Assembly (NCBI RefSeq): GCF_034931365.1
Contig: NZ_JAYGII010000030.1
Coordinates: 1-26,342 of the forward strand
Origin: Natronospira elongata
GTDB lineage: Bacteria > Pseudomonadota > Gammaproteobacteria > Natronospirales > Natronospiraceae
Length of the DNA stretch: 26,342 nucleotides
Direction: 5' to 3'
Shown here: positions 7,100-14,250 of the stretch, piece after piece
Numbering within the stretch: position 1 is the stretch's first letter
Layout: each line of letters opens with the position of its first letter
Program-made: the position numbers and the translations under genes
Notes under the pieces: generated by a model
Seen by the model: the letters and a program-made list of their open reading frames with translations, nothing else
Databases searched by the model: none
Told to the model about the DNA's origin: nothing

Positions 7100-7678
7100 A
7101 TGATCGAAGCTTTTTTCCTCAGTCTCGCCGCGGTCTCCCTGGCCGAATTGGGCGACCGAACGCAGCTCCTGGCCCTGTTGCTCGCCGTCAAGTTCCGCAA
7201 GCCCTGGGCCGTGCTCGGGGGCCTGGCCGTAGCCTCTATTGGTATTCATGGGCTCTCTGCCGGTGTAGGGATGAGCCTGGGCCAGTTCGTGGATGATCAG
7301 ATTCTGGGCTGGATCGTCGGCGCCCTTTTCGTGGGCATGGGGATCTGGGTGCTGATCCCGGAACAGGTCCACACCGATGACCGCCCCCGGGAAACGGGGC
7401 GCGGGGCCTTCATCACCGCCATGGTGACCTTCTTCCTCATGGAGATTGGCGACAAGACCCAGCTGACCTCCATGGCCATGGCAGCCCATTTCGAGACCAT
7501 CATCCCCGTCATGATGGGCGCGACCTTCGCCATGCTGCTGGTCAATGCACCCGTGATCTGGCTGGGACACAAGTTCGCTGACCGAATCCCCATGCGCACG
7601 GTGCGTGTGCTGGCGGCCCTGTTGTTCATTGCCATCGGCGCCTGGGTGCTCTGGGAAGCCGGATTCAATCAGGGCTGA
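7100..7678 (+). CDS. GDT1/TMEM165 (UPF0016) family manganese exporter
   Basis: A 192-residue inner-membrane protein with about six helices in two homologous halves. Each half carries the family signature E-x-G-D-(K/R)-T: ELGDRTQ near residue 14 and EIGDKTQ near residue 116. These acidic motifs bind the cation. Bacterial members export Mn2+ (for example MneA of Vibrio); eukaryotic GDT1/TMEM165 move Mn2+/Ca2+. The ATG at 7100 is preceded by AAGGA at the right distance; an upstream in-frame extension lies inside the leader and is rejected. The upstream yybP-ykoY aptamer strongly supports manganese as substrate. Confidence 0.9.
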   Translation: MIEAFFLSLAAVSLAELGDRTQLLALLLAVKFRKPWAVLGGLAVASIGIHGLSAGVGMSLGQFVDDQILGWIVGALFVGMGIWVLIPEQVHTDDRPRETGRGAFITAMVTFFLMEIGDKTQLTSMAMAAHFETIIPVMMGATFAMLLVNAPVIWLGHKFADRIPMRTVRVLAALLFIAIGAWVLWEAGFNQG

Positions 7679-7745
7679 AGCTGGCAGCGGATGAAGATAA
7701 TCGCTAGGCTGCGAGGCTAACTGCCCAAGGGAGCCAGAACGAATC

Positions 7746-8615
7746 ATGGCATTGTGGATTGCATTGCTGCTGGGGATCATCCAGGGCCTGTTCATGTTCA
7801 TCCCGGTGAGTTCAACGGCTCACCTGGTGATCGCCCAGCACTGGCTGATCGGTGCCGGCCATGAACTGCCGGCACCTGACAGCGCCGAGATGATCCTCTT
7901 CGACCTGGTGGTGCATGTGGGCACCCTGGTCTCCATCGTGATGGTCTTCTGGCACAGCCTGATCGAGTTCGTGCGGCGCATTCTCAGCGACACTTGGCAG
8001 TGGCTGAGTGACCGGGGCCACGCTCCCTGGCACTATCTCTTCCTGCGCCTGTTCCTACTCTGTCTTTTCTCGGTCCTGGTCACCGGCATCATTGGCCTGA
8101 GCTTCAAGTTCTTCTTCGAGCGTTTCTTCGCCAATCCCCTGCTGGTGGCCGGCACATTGACCCTGACCGGCGTTCTGCTTTGGTGGACAGACCGCCTGCG
8201 TCATCTTCCCATTGGCCTGAAAAAGATTCGCCTGGGCACTGCGGCCTGGATTGGCCTTGCCCAGGGCCTGTCCCTGGTGCCGGGCCTGAGCCGCAGCGGC
8301 ATGACCATCACCTTTGCACTGCTCGCCGGGGTCAAGCGCCGTTGGGCGGCCCAGTACAGCTTCTTCCTGGCCATCCCCACCATCATGGCCGCCACGCTGG
8401 TTCAGAGCGTTGAAGTGGTCACCGGTGATGGCCTCAATGGCATGAGCCTCACCGCCCTCGGGGTGGGCTTTGTGACCGCCGCCGTGGTCGGGATAGCGGC
8501 CTTGAAGCTGGTCCTCGCCCTCCTCTACCGTGCCCGCCTTCGGGTCTTCTCCTTCTATCTCTGGCTCCTGGCCGCGGCGGTTCTGTTCGGTTTTATCGAC
8601 GCCGGGACGTTCTAG
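7746..8615 (+). CDS. uppP: UppP/BacA-family undecaprenyl-diphosphatase, atypical active site
   Basis: A 289-residue polytopic membrane protein of the BacA/UppP family, which dephosphorylates undecaprenyl diphosphate to recycle the peptidoglycan lipid carrier. The second catalytic motif PGLSRSGMT (about 179-187) is intact and the first-motif tail PVSSTAH (20-26) is retained. However, the usual ExxxE (E17/E21 in E. coli) reads Q13-G-L-F-M17: Gln is a tolerated alternative at the first place, while Met replaces the second Glu. The length is slightly above the usual 265-275. A GGGAG element lies 12 bases before the ATG, a long spacing. It follows the manganese exporter by 67 bp and ends at a strong terminator. 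Activity should not be assumed; a divergent subfamily is possible. Confidence 0.82.
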   Translation: MALWIALLLGIIQGLFMFIPVSSTAHLVIAQHWLIGAGHELPAPDSAEMILFDLVVHVGTLVSIVMVFWHSLIEFVRRILSDTWQWLSDRGHAPWHYLFLRLFLLCLFSVLVTGIIGLSFKFFFERFFANPLLVAGTLTLTGVLLWWTDRLRHLPIGLKKIRLGTAAWIGLAQGLSLVPGLSRSGMTITFALLAGVKRRWAAQYSFFLAIPTIMAATLVQSVEVVTGDGLNGMSLTALGVGFVTAAVVGIAALKLVLALLYRARLRVFSFYLWLLAAAVLFGFIDAGTF

Positions 8616-8640
8616 CCCCCTGGCATTATCCGCAGTTCTA

Positions 8641-8674
8641 AAAAAAGCCCGGCACAAAGGCCGGGCTTTTTTTT
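8641..8674. terminator. bidirectional intrinsic terminator
   Basis: The stem GCCCGGC (8647-8653) pairs with GCCGGGC (8660-8666) around ACAAAG. It is flanked by a run of A on the left and eight T on the right, so it can work on both strands. It serves the convergent uppP and mgtE genes. Confidence 0.95.
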
Positions 8675-8693
8675 CGCCAGCTGGGTCAGGCAG

Positions 8694-10055
8694 CTAGACC
8701 GACAAGCCAAGAACCGCAGCGGCGATGAAGAAGTACATCGCAATCCCCGCCAGGTCCGCGATCGAAGTGATCAAGGGGGCACTGGCAGTGGCCGGATCCA
8801 GGTTGAGGCGCGTCAGCACGAAGGGCAGCAGCATGCCCACCAGGGAACCCACAACAACCACACCAATCATCCCCAAGGCGATGACCATGGAAACATCCAG
8901 GGCCATTTCGGTGCGCCAGAAGAAGGCCACCAGGAAAACGGCCACGGCCATGGCGGTACCGAGGGCAGCTGCGACACCCAGCTCCTTGCCGAAGAGCTTG
9001 AGCCAGTCTCGCATCTTCACGTCACCGGTCGCCAGGGCTCGAACCATGAGCGTGGCCGACTGGGTGCCGGCATTGCCACCACTATCCACTACCAGGGGCA
9101 GGAAGGTCATCAGCACGAACAGACCCTCAATCGCTTCTTCATAGGCACCGATGATCTCACCGGCGAACATGTTGACGAAGACCAGGATGAGCAACCAGCC
9201 GATCCGCTTCTGGAACAACAACCAGGGGCTGGCCTGGTTGAGGTTCAGATTGAGCACCCCAACGGAACCCATCTTATGGAAGTCCTCGGTGCTCTCGGCT
9301 TCTGCCACGTCCAGGACGTCATCGACGGTGACAATACCCACCAGGCGGCCTCTGTCATCCGCCACCGGCAAGGCCTCGATATCGTAGTGCTGAATCTTCT
9401 GGACTGCCTCTTCCCGGTCCTCGGTAACGGTTACACTGACCACAGTGTCTTCCATGATCTGCTCAACCTTCTCCTCGGGCTTGCCGAGAATGAAGCGCTT
9501 GAGCTCAATCATGTCGAGGAGCTGGCCATTGTCATCGGTGACATAGATGACGTTGACGGTTTCGCCTTCTTCGCTCTGCTGGCGCACATGCTCCATGGCC
9601 TGAGCAATGCTCCATTCCGGGCGCACGGCAACGAAGTGGGGCGTCATCAGACGACCGACGGATTCTTCCGGATACCCCAGCAGGCGCAGCGCCTGCTTCA
9701 CATCCCTGGGCGGCAACAGACGCAGAAGATTGCGCATATCCTCCTCGGGCAGACGCTCCAGAAACGCCGTCCGATCATCTGCAGCCATGTTCTGGAGGAT
9801 GAAGCGGCCTTCTTCCTGACTCAATGCATCCAGCAGTCGAATCTGATCATTGTGTTCCAGATAGGCAAACACTTCAGCCCAGAGTGGCCGATCCAGGGCC
9901 TTGAAGATGGGCGTCTGGGTTTCCTCGTCCAGCTCGGAGAGAACATAGCTCACATCCTGGATATGCTGGTCTTCCAGCAGGCTTTTGACTTCAGCCCACT
10001 TCTCCTGGGCAATCAGTTCGCGCACTTCGATAAGAAGATCTTTGTTTTCTTCCAT
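8694..10055 (-). CDS. mgtE: magnesium transporter MgtE
   Basis: A 453-residue Mg2+ channel. The domain order is typical: an acidic superhelical N domain (about 1-130, with LPEEDMRNLLRLLPP), two CBS domains (about 135-255, including DVLDVAEAE), a connecting helix and five membrane helices from about 280. The transmembrane signature VDSGGNAGTQSATL forms part of the pore, and DPATASAPLITSIADL near the C-terminus carries the conserved Asp of the pore entrance. The length matches the family. The ribosome site GGGAGGTG precedes the ATG. It lies downstream of, and on the same strand as, the outer-membrane protein gene with a hairpin between them. No Mg2+-sensing M-box was recognised in that 69-bp spacer. 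Confidence 0.95.
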   Translation of the reverse strand: MEENKDLLIEVRELIAQEKWAEVKSLLEDQHIQDVSYVLSELDEETQTPIFKALDRPLWAEVFAYLEHNDQIRLLDALSQEEGRFILQNMAADDRTAFLERLPEEDMRNLLRLLPPRDVKQALRLLGYPEESVGRLMTPHFVAVRPEWSIAQAMEHVRQQSEEGETVNVIYVTDDNGQLLDMIELKRFILGKPEEKVEQIMEDTVVSVTVTEDREEAVQKIQHYDIEALPVADDRGRLVGIVTVDDVLDVAEAESTEDFHKMGSVGVLNLNLNQASPWLLFQKRIGWLLILVFVNMFAGEIIGAYEEAIEGLFVLMTFLPLVVDSGGNAGTQSATLMVRALATGDVKMRDWLKLFGKELGVAAALGTAMAVAVFLVAFFWRTEMALDVSMVIALGMIGVVVVGSLVGMLLPFVLTRLNLDPATASAPLITSIADLAGIAMYFFIAAAVLGLSV

Positions 10056-10078
10056 TTTTCACCTCCCGCCAATGGGGA

Positions 10079-10101
10079 GGGAAGCGGTCAGGCCGCTTCC
10101 C
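10079..10101. terminator. hairpin between outer-membrane protein gene and mgtE
   Basis: GGGAAGCGG (10079-10087) and CCGCTTCCC (10093-10101) form a perfect 9-bp stem with a 5-nt loop. It lies after the stop of the leftward outer-membrane gene and 23 bp before the mgtE start. No T-run follows on the minus strand, so it may be a weak terminator or attenuator. Confidence 0.5.
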
Positions 10102-10124
10102 TGTTTCGTTGTTCTGTAATCGAC

Positions 10125-10814
10125 TTAAAATTCCCAGGCAAAACCCAAGGTCACCCAGTCATCATCACTGTCATCCAGGTTCCAGCCATAACTCAGGTCG
10201 AGGACACCATCGGTCTGACCCAGGGCAAAGCGGAAGCCAGTCTGGGCGAAGGTGTCGTCTTCCGTGCTGTCCAGCACCTCGGCGATCCACTCGACACCGC
10301 CACCAATGGCCAGCTGAGAGCCAACCCCATAAAATCCGCTGGTTTCATCTTCATCACCGGCTTGATCCTGCAGGACACCAAGATTGACATGAACAATCCA
10401 GTTGCCATCCGCCAGGGGGAAGGAAAACGGCACATAGGCGAACACTTCCTCGATCGAAGCGGAATCATCAAAGGCAGAGCCCACGACCAGACCAAGGCCG
10501 AAACTGTCACCGGCTTCAAAATCCCGCCACAGGTACTTGCCTTCAATTCCAAAGGCATTTTTACGGTCAGACCCAACAGAAACGCTTTCTATTACCCCGG
10601 TCAGCTCCAGACCGTTGGACAAGGTATAGGCGGGTTGGATCGCCAAGGCATCGGCGGAGTCGCCGAAATCCTCATACCAGGCTTCGAGCCCGGCAGTCTG
10701 GGTCGGGAATACAGCGGCATCATCCACCAGCCAGTGGCCACCGGAGGCCTGGGCGGTGAAAGGGGTCATGAGGGCAGCACCAATTGCTGCGCCAGGAATC
10801 ATTTGCTTGCGCAC
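10125..10814 (-). CDS. outer-membrane beta-barrel protein, function unknown
   Basis: A 229-residue exported protein. The GTG start at 10814 is chosen because AGGAG sits four bases upstream and gives the positively charged n-region MRKQ; an ATG four codons in is the alternative. The signal peptide ends near AQAS|GG (about 24). The mature part is a series of alternating amphipathic strands, such as GLELTGVIESVSV and VTLGFAWEF. It ends in a terminal phenylalanine, the outer-membrane insertion signal. It is acidic, with DDSDDDW near the end. The overall look recalls the MetA-pathway/phenol-degradation barrel family, but this is weak and no substrate can be named. It is preceded by a long leader with a consensus promoter about 400 bp away. 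Confidence 0.75.
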   Translation of the reverse strand: MRKQMIPGAAIGAALMTPFTAQASGGHWLVDDAAVFPTQTAGLEAWYEDFGDSADALAIQPAYTLSNGLELTGVIESVSVGSDRKNAFGIEGKYLWRDFEAGDSFGLGLVVGSAFDDSASIEEVFAYVPFSFPLADGNWIVHVNLGVLQDQAGDEDETSGFYGVGSQLAIGGGVEWIAEVLDSTEDDTFAQTGFRFALGQTDGVLDLSYGWNLDDSDDDWVTLGFAWEF

Positions 10815-11062
10815 TTCTCTCTCCTGTTTTCAGGCAGGCAGTTACGGTTCCCTGAAGTTCCCGATAACTGGCAGGCACAGGATTGCAAACAGTGCTCAGG
10901 AAATCTGCACGCACAAAGCCTAGCATCGCCCTGTTGCATTTGCATGGACACGACGAACCACGACGCCCTGGGCGATCTGTTTGCAATTGAGAGAAACGGG
11001 CTGGCGATGAATCTGGCGAGATCGGCGGCAGCCGATAATGATTCGCGATGGGATTCACGCTA

Positions 11063-11093
11063 GACCGCTTCGCATTGAAGCTGCGAAGCGGTC
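11063..11093. other. 12-bp perfect hairpin in leader region
   Basis: GACCGCTTCGCA (11063-11074) pairs perfectly with TGCGAAGCGGTC (11082-11093), loop 7 nt. There is no U-tract on either strand. It lies about 110-145 nt downstream of the predicted leftward start site and could end a small RNA or structure the leader of the outer-membrane gene. Confidence 0.6.
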
Positions 11094-11212
11094 AGCAGGA
11101 AGGAATTTCCAGTGAGACGGCCTCGCGGCTTCAGCTTGTCCTGCCCGTCATCGGGCATCTACTGCTAACGTCCAACTGGGGGTTCCTCCTTTCTATTTGA
11201 AGATGGTGGCGA

Positions 11213-11240
11213 ATTATACGAGTACGGCACCTTCTGTCAA
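11213..11240 (-). promoter_or_regulatory. consensus sigma-70 promoter, leftward, downstream of thyA
   Basis: On the minus strand TTGACA (11240-11235) is followed after 16 bp by TATAAT (11218-11213): both hexamers are perfect. The predicted start is near 11206. The nearest gene in that direction is the outer-membrane protein, about 390 nt away, so the transcript has a very long leader or includes a separate small RNA. Confidence 0.72.
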
Positions 11241-11268
11241 CTGCTTTCTTGGCCGGCAGGTTACACCC

Positions 11269-12063
11269 TCAGACCGCGACCGGCGCCTTAATGTGCGGGT
11301 GGGGGTCGTAGTCCAGAATCTCAAAATCCTCGAATCGGTAATCAAACAGACTCCCGGGACGCCGCTTGATGTTCAGGCGAGGCAAGGGTCGCGGCGCCCG
11401 AATGAGCTGCTTGTCCGCCTGCTCCAGGTGATTAAGGTAGAGATGGCAATCACCGCCGGTCCAGATGAAATCCCCGACATCCAGATCCAGCTGCTGGGCC
11501 ATCATGTGAACCAGAATGGAATAGGACGCGATATTGAAGGGCAGACCAAGGAAAATATCCGCACTGCGCTGATAGAGCTGGCAGGACAGTTTGCCGTCCG
11601 CCACGTAAAACTGGAAAAAGGCATGGCAAGGGGCCAGGGCCATTTGATCCAGTTGGCCCACATTCCAGGCGGAGACAATCATGCGACGAGAGTCCGGCGT
11701 GGTCCCAAGCTGCTCCATCACCCGCTGAATCTGGTCGATGGCCTGCCCGTCGGCGGTCGGCCAGGACCGCCACTGATAACCGTAAACCGGTCCCAGGTCA
11801 CCGTTTTCGTCCGCCCATTCATTCCAGATGCGGACATTGTTTTCCTGCAGGTAGCGGATATTGGTGTCACCGCTGAGAAACCACAGGAGCTCATGGATGA
11901 TGGAGCGGAAATGCAACTTCTTGGTGGTCACGGCCGGGAAACCCTGAGCCAGGTCAAAGCGCATCTGGTGGCCGAACACGCTCAGGGTGCCCGTACCGGT
12001 GCGGTCTTCCTTGCGGTGGCCGTGCTCCCGCACATGTCGCATCAGGTCGAGATAGGCCTTCAT
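11269..12063 (-). CDS. thyA: thymidylate synthase
   Basis: A 264-residue enzyme, the same length as E. coli ThyA. It converts dUMP to dTMP using methylene-tetrahydrofolate. The catalytic cysteine is C146 in the motif APCHAFFQFYV. Other family blocks are FPAVTTKKLHFRSIIHELLW near the N-terminus, QRSADIFLGLPFNIASY for dUMP binding and the C-terminal IKAPVAV, whose last residues close the active site. The start at 12063 overlaps the lgt stop by ATGA, the classic gammaproteobacterial lgt-thyA pairing. A longer frame upstream runs through lgt and is rejected. With folA in the same window, both halves of the thymidylate cycle are present. Confidence 0.97.
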   Translation of the reverse strand: MKAYLDLMRHVREHGHRKEDRTGTGTLSVFGHQMRFDLAQGFPAVTTKKLHFRSIIHELLWFLSGDTNIRYLQENNVRIWNEWADENGDLGPVYGYQWRSWPTADGQAIDQIQRVMEQLGTTPDSRRMIVSAWNVGQLDQMALAPCHAFFQFYVADGKLSCQLYQRSADIFLGLPFNIASYSILVHMMAQQLDLDVGDFIWTGGDCHLYLNHLEQADKQLIRAPRPLPRLNIKRRPGSLFDYRFEDFEILDYDPHPHIKAPVAV

Positions 12064-12869
12064 TTCGCCATCGCCTCCCGATCCGCCTGAGTCGGGGGGT
12101 AGCCCCGGTTCCGCTGGGACAGGGTAATCAGCACCACGCCAACGAGTATCAGAGGCAGAGAGAGAAGCTGCCCCATGGTGAGCCAATCCCAGGCGATATA
12201 GCCAATATGCTCATCCGGCATGCGCACGAATTCCACCAGGAAACGGAATGCCCCGTAGAGCAGGGCAAACAGGCCCGAGATCAGCATTCTGGGTCTGGGG
12301 CGGGCAGACACCCAGAACAGGACCACGAATAGCACCAGACCTTCCAGAGCCGCCTGATAAAGCTGGGAGGGATGCCGGGCCACGCCATTGACGATCATGC
12401 CGAAGGGTCCGTCGGTGGGCCTGCCCCAGAGTTCGCTGTTGATGAAGTTGCCGATCCGGCCCAGACCAAGGCCGATGGGTACCACCGGCGCGACGAAATC
12501 CACCACATCCCAGAAATGGCGCTTCTGGCGGCGAGCAAAGAGCCAGCCCGCAAACAGCACACCCAGCAGGCCGCCGTGAAAGCTCATGCCACCCTGCCAG
12601 ATCTGCAGGACCAGCAGGGGGTCGTCGATATAGGCGCCCAGATTGTAAAAGAGGATATAACCCACTCGACCGCCGACAATCACCCCAAGAACCACGTAGA
12701 AGGTGAGATCAGCCAGGTCATTGCTGTCCCAGCCCACATCCGGTCGACGCAGGCGTCGCCCAAGCAGCCACCAGGCCGCGAGCACACCGATCACGTACAT
12801 CAGGCCATACCAATGAATAGCCATGGGGCCCAACTCAATGGCGACCGGGTTGATATCCGGGTAATGCAT
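12060..12869 (-). CDS. lgt: prolipoprotein diacylglyceryl transferase
   Basis: A 269-residue inner-membrane enzyme with about seven helices. It transfers diacylglycerol from phosphatidylglycerol to the lipobox cysteine, the first step of lipoprotein maturation. The family signature GLGRIGNFINSELWGRP is present, as are HWYGLMYVIG near the N-terminus and a GGMSFHGGLLG loop with the conserved His. The ATG at 12869 is chosen because GGGGAG precedes it by four bases; the 18-residue upstream extension has no ribosome site. It is co-transcribed with thyA. The DUF885 lipoprotein at 23328 would be one of its substrates. Confidence 0.96.
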   Translation of the reverse strand: MHYPDINPVAIELGPMAIHWYGLMYVIGVLAAWWLLGRRLRRPDVGWDSNDLADLTFYVVLGVIVGGRVGYILFYNLGAYIDDPLLVLQIWQGGMSFHGGLLGVLFAGWLFARRQKRHFWDVVDFVAPVVPIGLGLGRIGNFINSELWGRPTDGPFGMIVNGVARHPSQLYQAALEGLVLFVVLFWVSARPRPRMLISGLFALLYGAFRFLVEFVRMPDEHIGYIAWDWLTMGQLLSLPLILVGVVLITLSQRNRGYPPTQADREAMAK

Positions 12870-12990
12870 GTAACTCCCCTTCCGGGATGACCAGGACAAG
12901 TGGGGCAGTTTACCGGATCGCAATTGAGGGCGGAAAGGCCGCGGGTGTTAGAATTGGCGCCCATTCCACCCCCGGTAGGAGAAATTCACC

Positions 12991-14187
12991 ATGTCCCACC
13001 CGCATTTGCGCCTGAAGAAAAATGAGGACCGCCGTCTGCGGGCCGGCCATGCCTGGATATTCAGCAATGAGGTGGACAGCGAGGCCGGGCGGATTACGGA
13101 TTTTGAAGCCGGGCAACTGGCCAATGTGCTTGGCCAGGGCGGCAAGCCGCTTGGGACGGCCTATATGAACCCCAACTCCCTGATCTGCGGGCGCATGATC
13201 AGCCGCCAGTCCGACGTGGCCCTGGACAAGTCCCTGATCAAGCACCGGCTCAATATTGCCTCGGGCCTGCGTGAGCGACTTTACGGTGACGGCGCCTGCC
13301 GACTGGTCTTCGGCGAGGCGGACGGCCTGCCGGGCCTGGTGGTGGAACGCTTCGGCCGGGTCTATGCCATTCAACTCAGTACCGCCGGCATGGACGTCCG
13401 TCAGGGAGAAATACTGCAGGCCATTGAGGAGAACTTTGCTCCCGAGGCGGTGGTGCTGCGCAACGACAACCCGGTGCGGCAATTGGAGAATCTGGGAGTT
13501 GAAGCGCCCCGGCTTATTGCGGGCGAGCTGCCGCAAACCCTGGAAATCGAAGAAGCCGGCCTGCGATTCGGCATTGATCCTCTGGCGGGACAGAAGACCG
13601 GCTGGTTCTTCGACCAGCGCCCCATGCGGGAACGCCTGGCCCACCATGTGCAGCCGGGCGCCCGTGTGCTTGACCTCTACAGTTATCTGGGCGCCTGGGG
13701 GCTGCGCGCTGCCCATGCCGGGGCCGGGGACGTACTCTGTGTCGACAGCTCCGCCGAGGCCCTTGCGGGGGTAGAGGCCAATGCCGAGCGCAACGGCTTG
13801 ACGGTGGAGACTCAACAGGGGGATGTGATGGCGGTGCTCAAGGACCTGCGCCAGGCCGGAGAGAAGTTCGACATCGTGATTGCCGACCCACCCGCTCTGA
13901 TCAAACGGCGCAAGGACGTCAAACAGGGCAGGAAGGCCTATCGTCAGCTCAATCAGGCGGCATTGCAGGTGCTGGCAAAAGACGGGCTGCTGGTGTCAGC
14001 ATCCTGCTCTGCCCACATGGCCCGGGATGAGCTCATCCGCACCGTCCAGGCCTCGGCCCGGCATCTGGATCGCTCCGCCCAGTTACTGGAAATCGGCGGC
14101 CAGGGCCCCGACCACCCCGTCCACCCGGCCATTCCGGAGACCGCCTATCTAAAGACGGCCTTTTTCCGGGTGCTGCCGAGCTGGTAA
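12991..14187 (+). CDS. rlmI: 23S rRNA (cytosine-5)-methyltransferase RlmI-like (PUA + SAM domains)
   Basis: A 398-residue class I methyltransferase, matching the 396-residue E. coli RlmI that makes m5C1962 in 23S rRNA. An N-terminal PUA domain (about 1-75: LKKNEDRRLRAGHAWIFSNE) is followed by the EEHVD-like middle domain and a Rossmann fold. SAM motif I is RVLDLYSYLGAWGL, then CVDSS, and motif IV is ADPPALIKRRKD. The catalytic cysteine sits in SASCSAHM. TAGGAG lies upstream of the ATG. It diverges from lgt; a possible -10 (TAGAAT, 12949-12954) lies in the spacer. Position specificity is inferred from the family. Confidence 0.88.
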   Translation: MSHPHLRLKKNEDRRLRAGHAWIFSNEVDSEAGRITDFEAGQLANVLGQGGKPLGTAYMNPNSLICGRMISRQSDVALDKSLIKHRLNIASGLRERLYGDGACRLVFGEADGLPGLVVERFGRVYAIQLSTAGMDVRQGEILQAIEENFAPEAVVLRNDNPVRQLENLGVEAPRLIAGELPQTLEIEEAGLRFGIDPLAGQKTGWFFDQRPMRERLAHHVQPGARVLDLYSYLGAWGLRAAHAGAGDVLCVDSSAEALAGVEANAERNGLTVETQQGDVMAVLKDLRQAGEKFDIVIADPPALIKRRKDVKQGRKAYRQLNQAALQVLAKDGLLVSASCSAHMARDELIRTVQASARHLDRSAQLLEIGGQGPDHPVHPAIPETAYLKTAFFRVLPSW

Positions 14188-14250
14188 GTCGATTGGCGAG
14201 CATTGAGTGCTGAGTACCGAGGGGGGCCCTCTACTCTCACTCCTAACCCT

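Larger units (their letters stand above)
10815..11268. other. 454-bp gap between thyA and the outer-membrane protein gene
   Basis: No convincing protein gene is seen on either strand. The gap contains a consensus sigma-70 promoter pointing left (11213-11240), an AGGAGG-like element just after it (about 11184-11192), a 12-bp hairpin (11063-11093) and the ribosome site of the outer-membrane gene at the left end. A leftward frame over its left part (about 10720-11058) is rich in Pro, Arg, Ser and Cys and overlaps the real signal peptide, so I treat it as non-coding. Confidence 0.6.

Noticed and set aside
1822..10055. The zinc, manganese and magnesium genes read as one metal-resistance island.
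   Set aside because: They are separate transcripts with different controls, housekeeping folA and uppP lie among them, and there are no mobility genes or composition shifts.
11034..11052. GATAATGAT resembling half of a Fur box.
   Set aside because: Only nine bases match and the second half-site is missing; no iron gene is adjacent.
10720..11058. A possible 112-residue minus-strand protein in the gap before the outer-membrane gene.
   Set aside because: It overlaps the signal peptide of the real gene in another frame, is rich in Pro/Arg/Ser/Cys and has no ribosome site.
9276..11063. A 595-codon open frame on the plus strand.
   Set aside because: It lies antisense to mgtE and the outer-membrane protein gene, shows no domain or ribosome site, and is explained by the codon bias of those genes.
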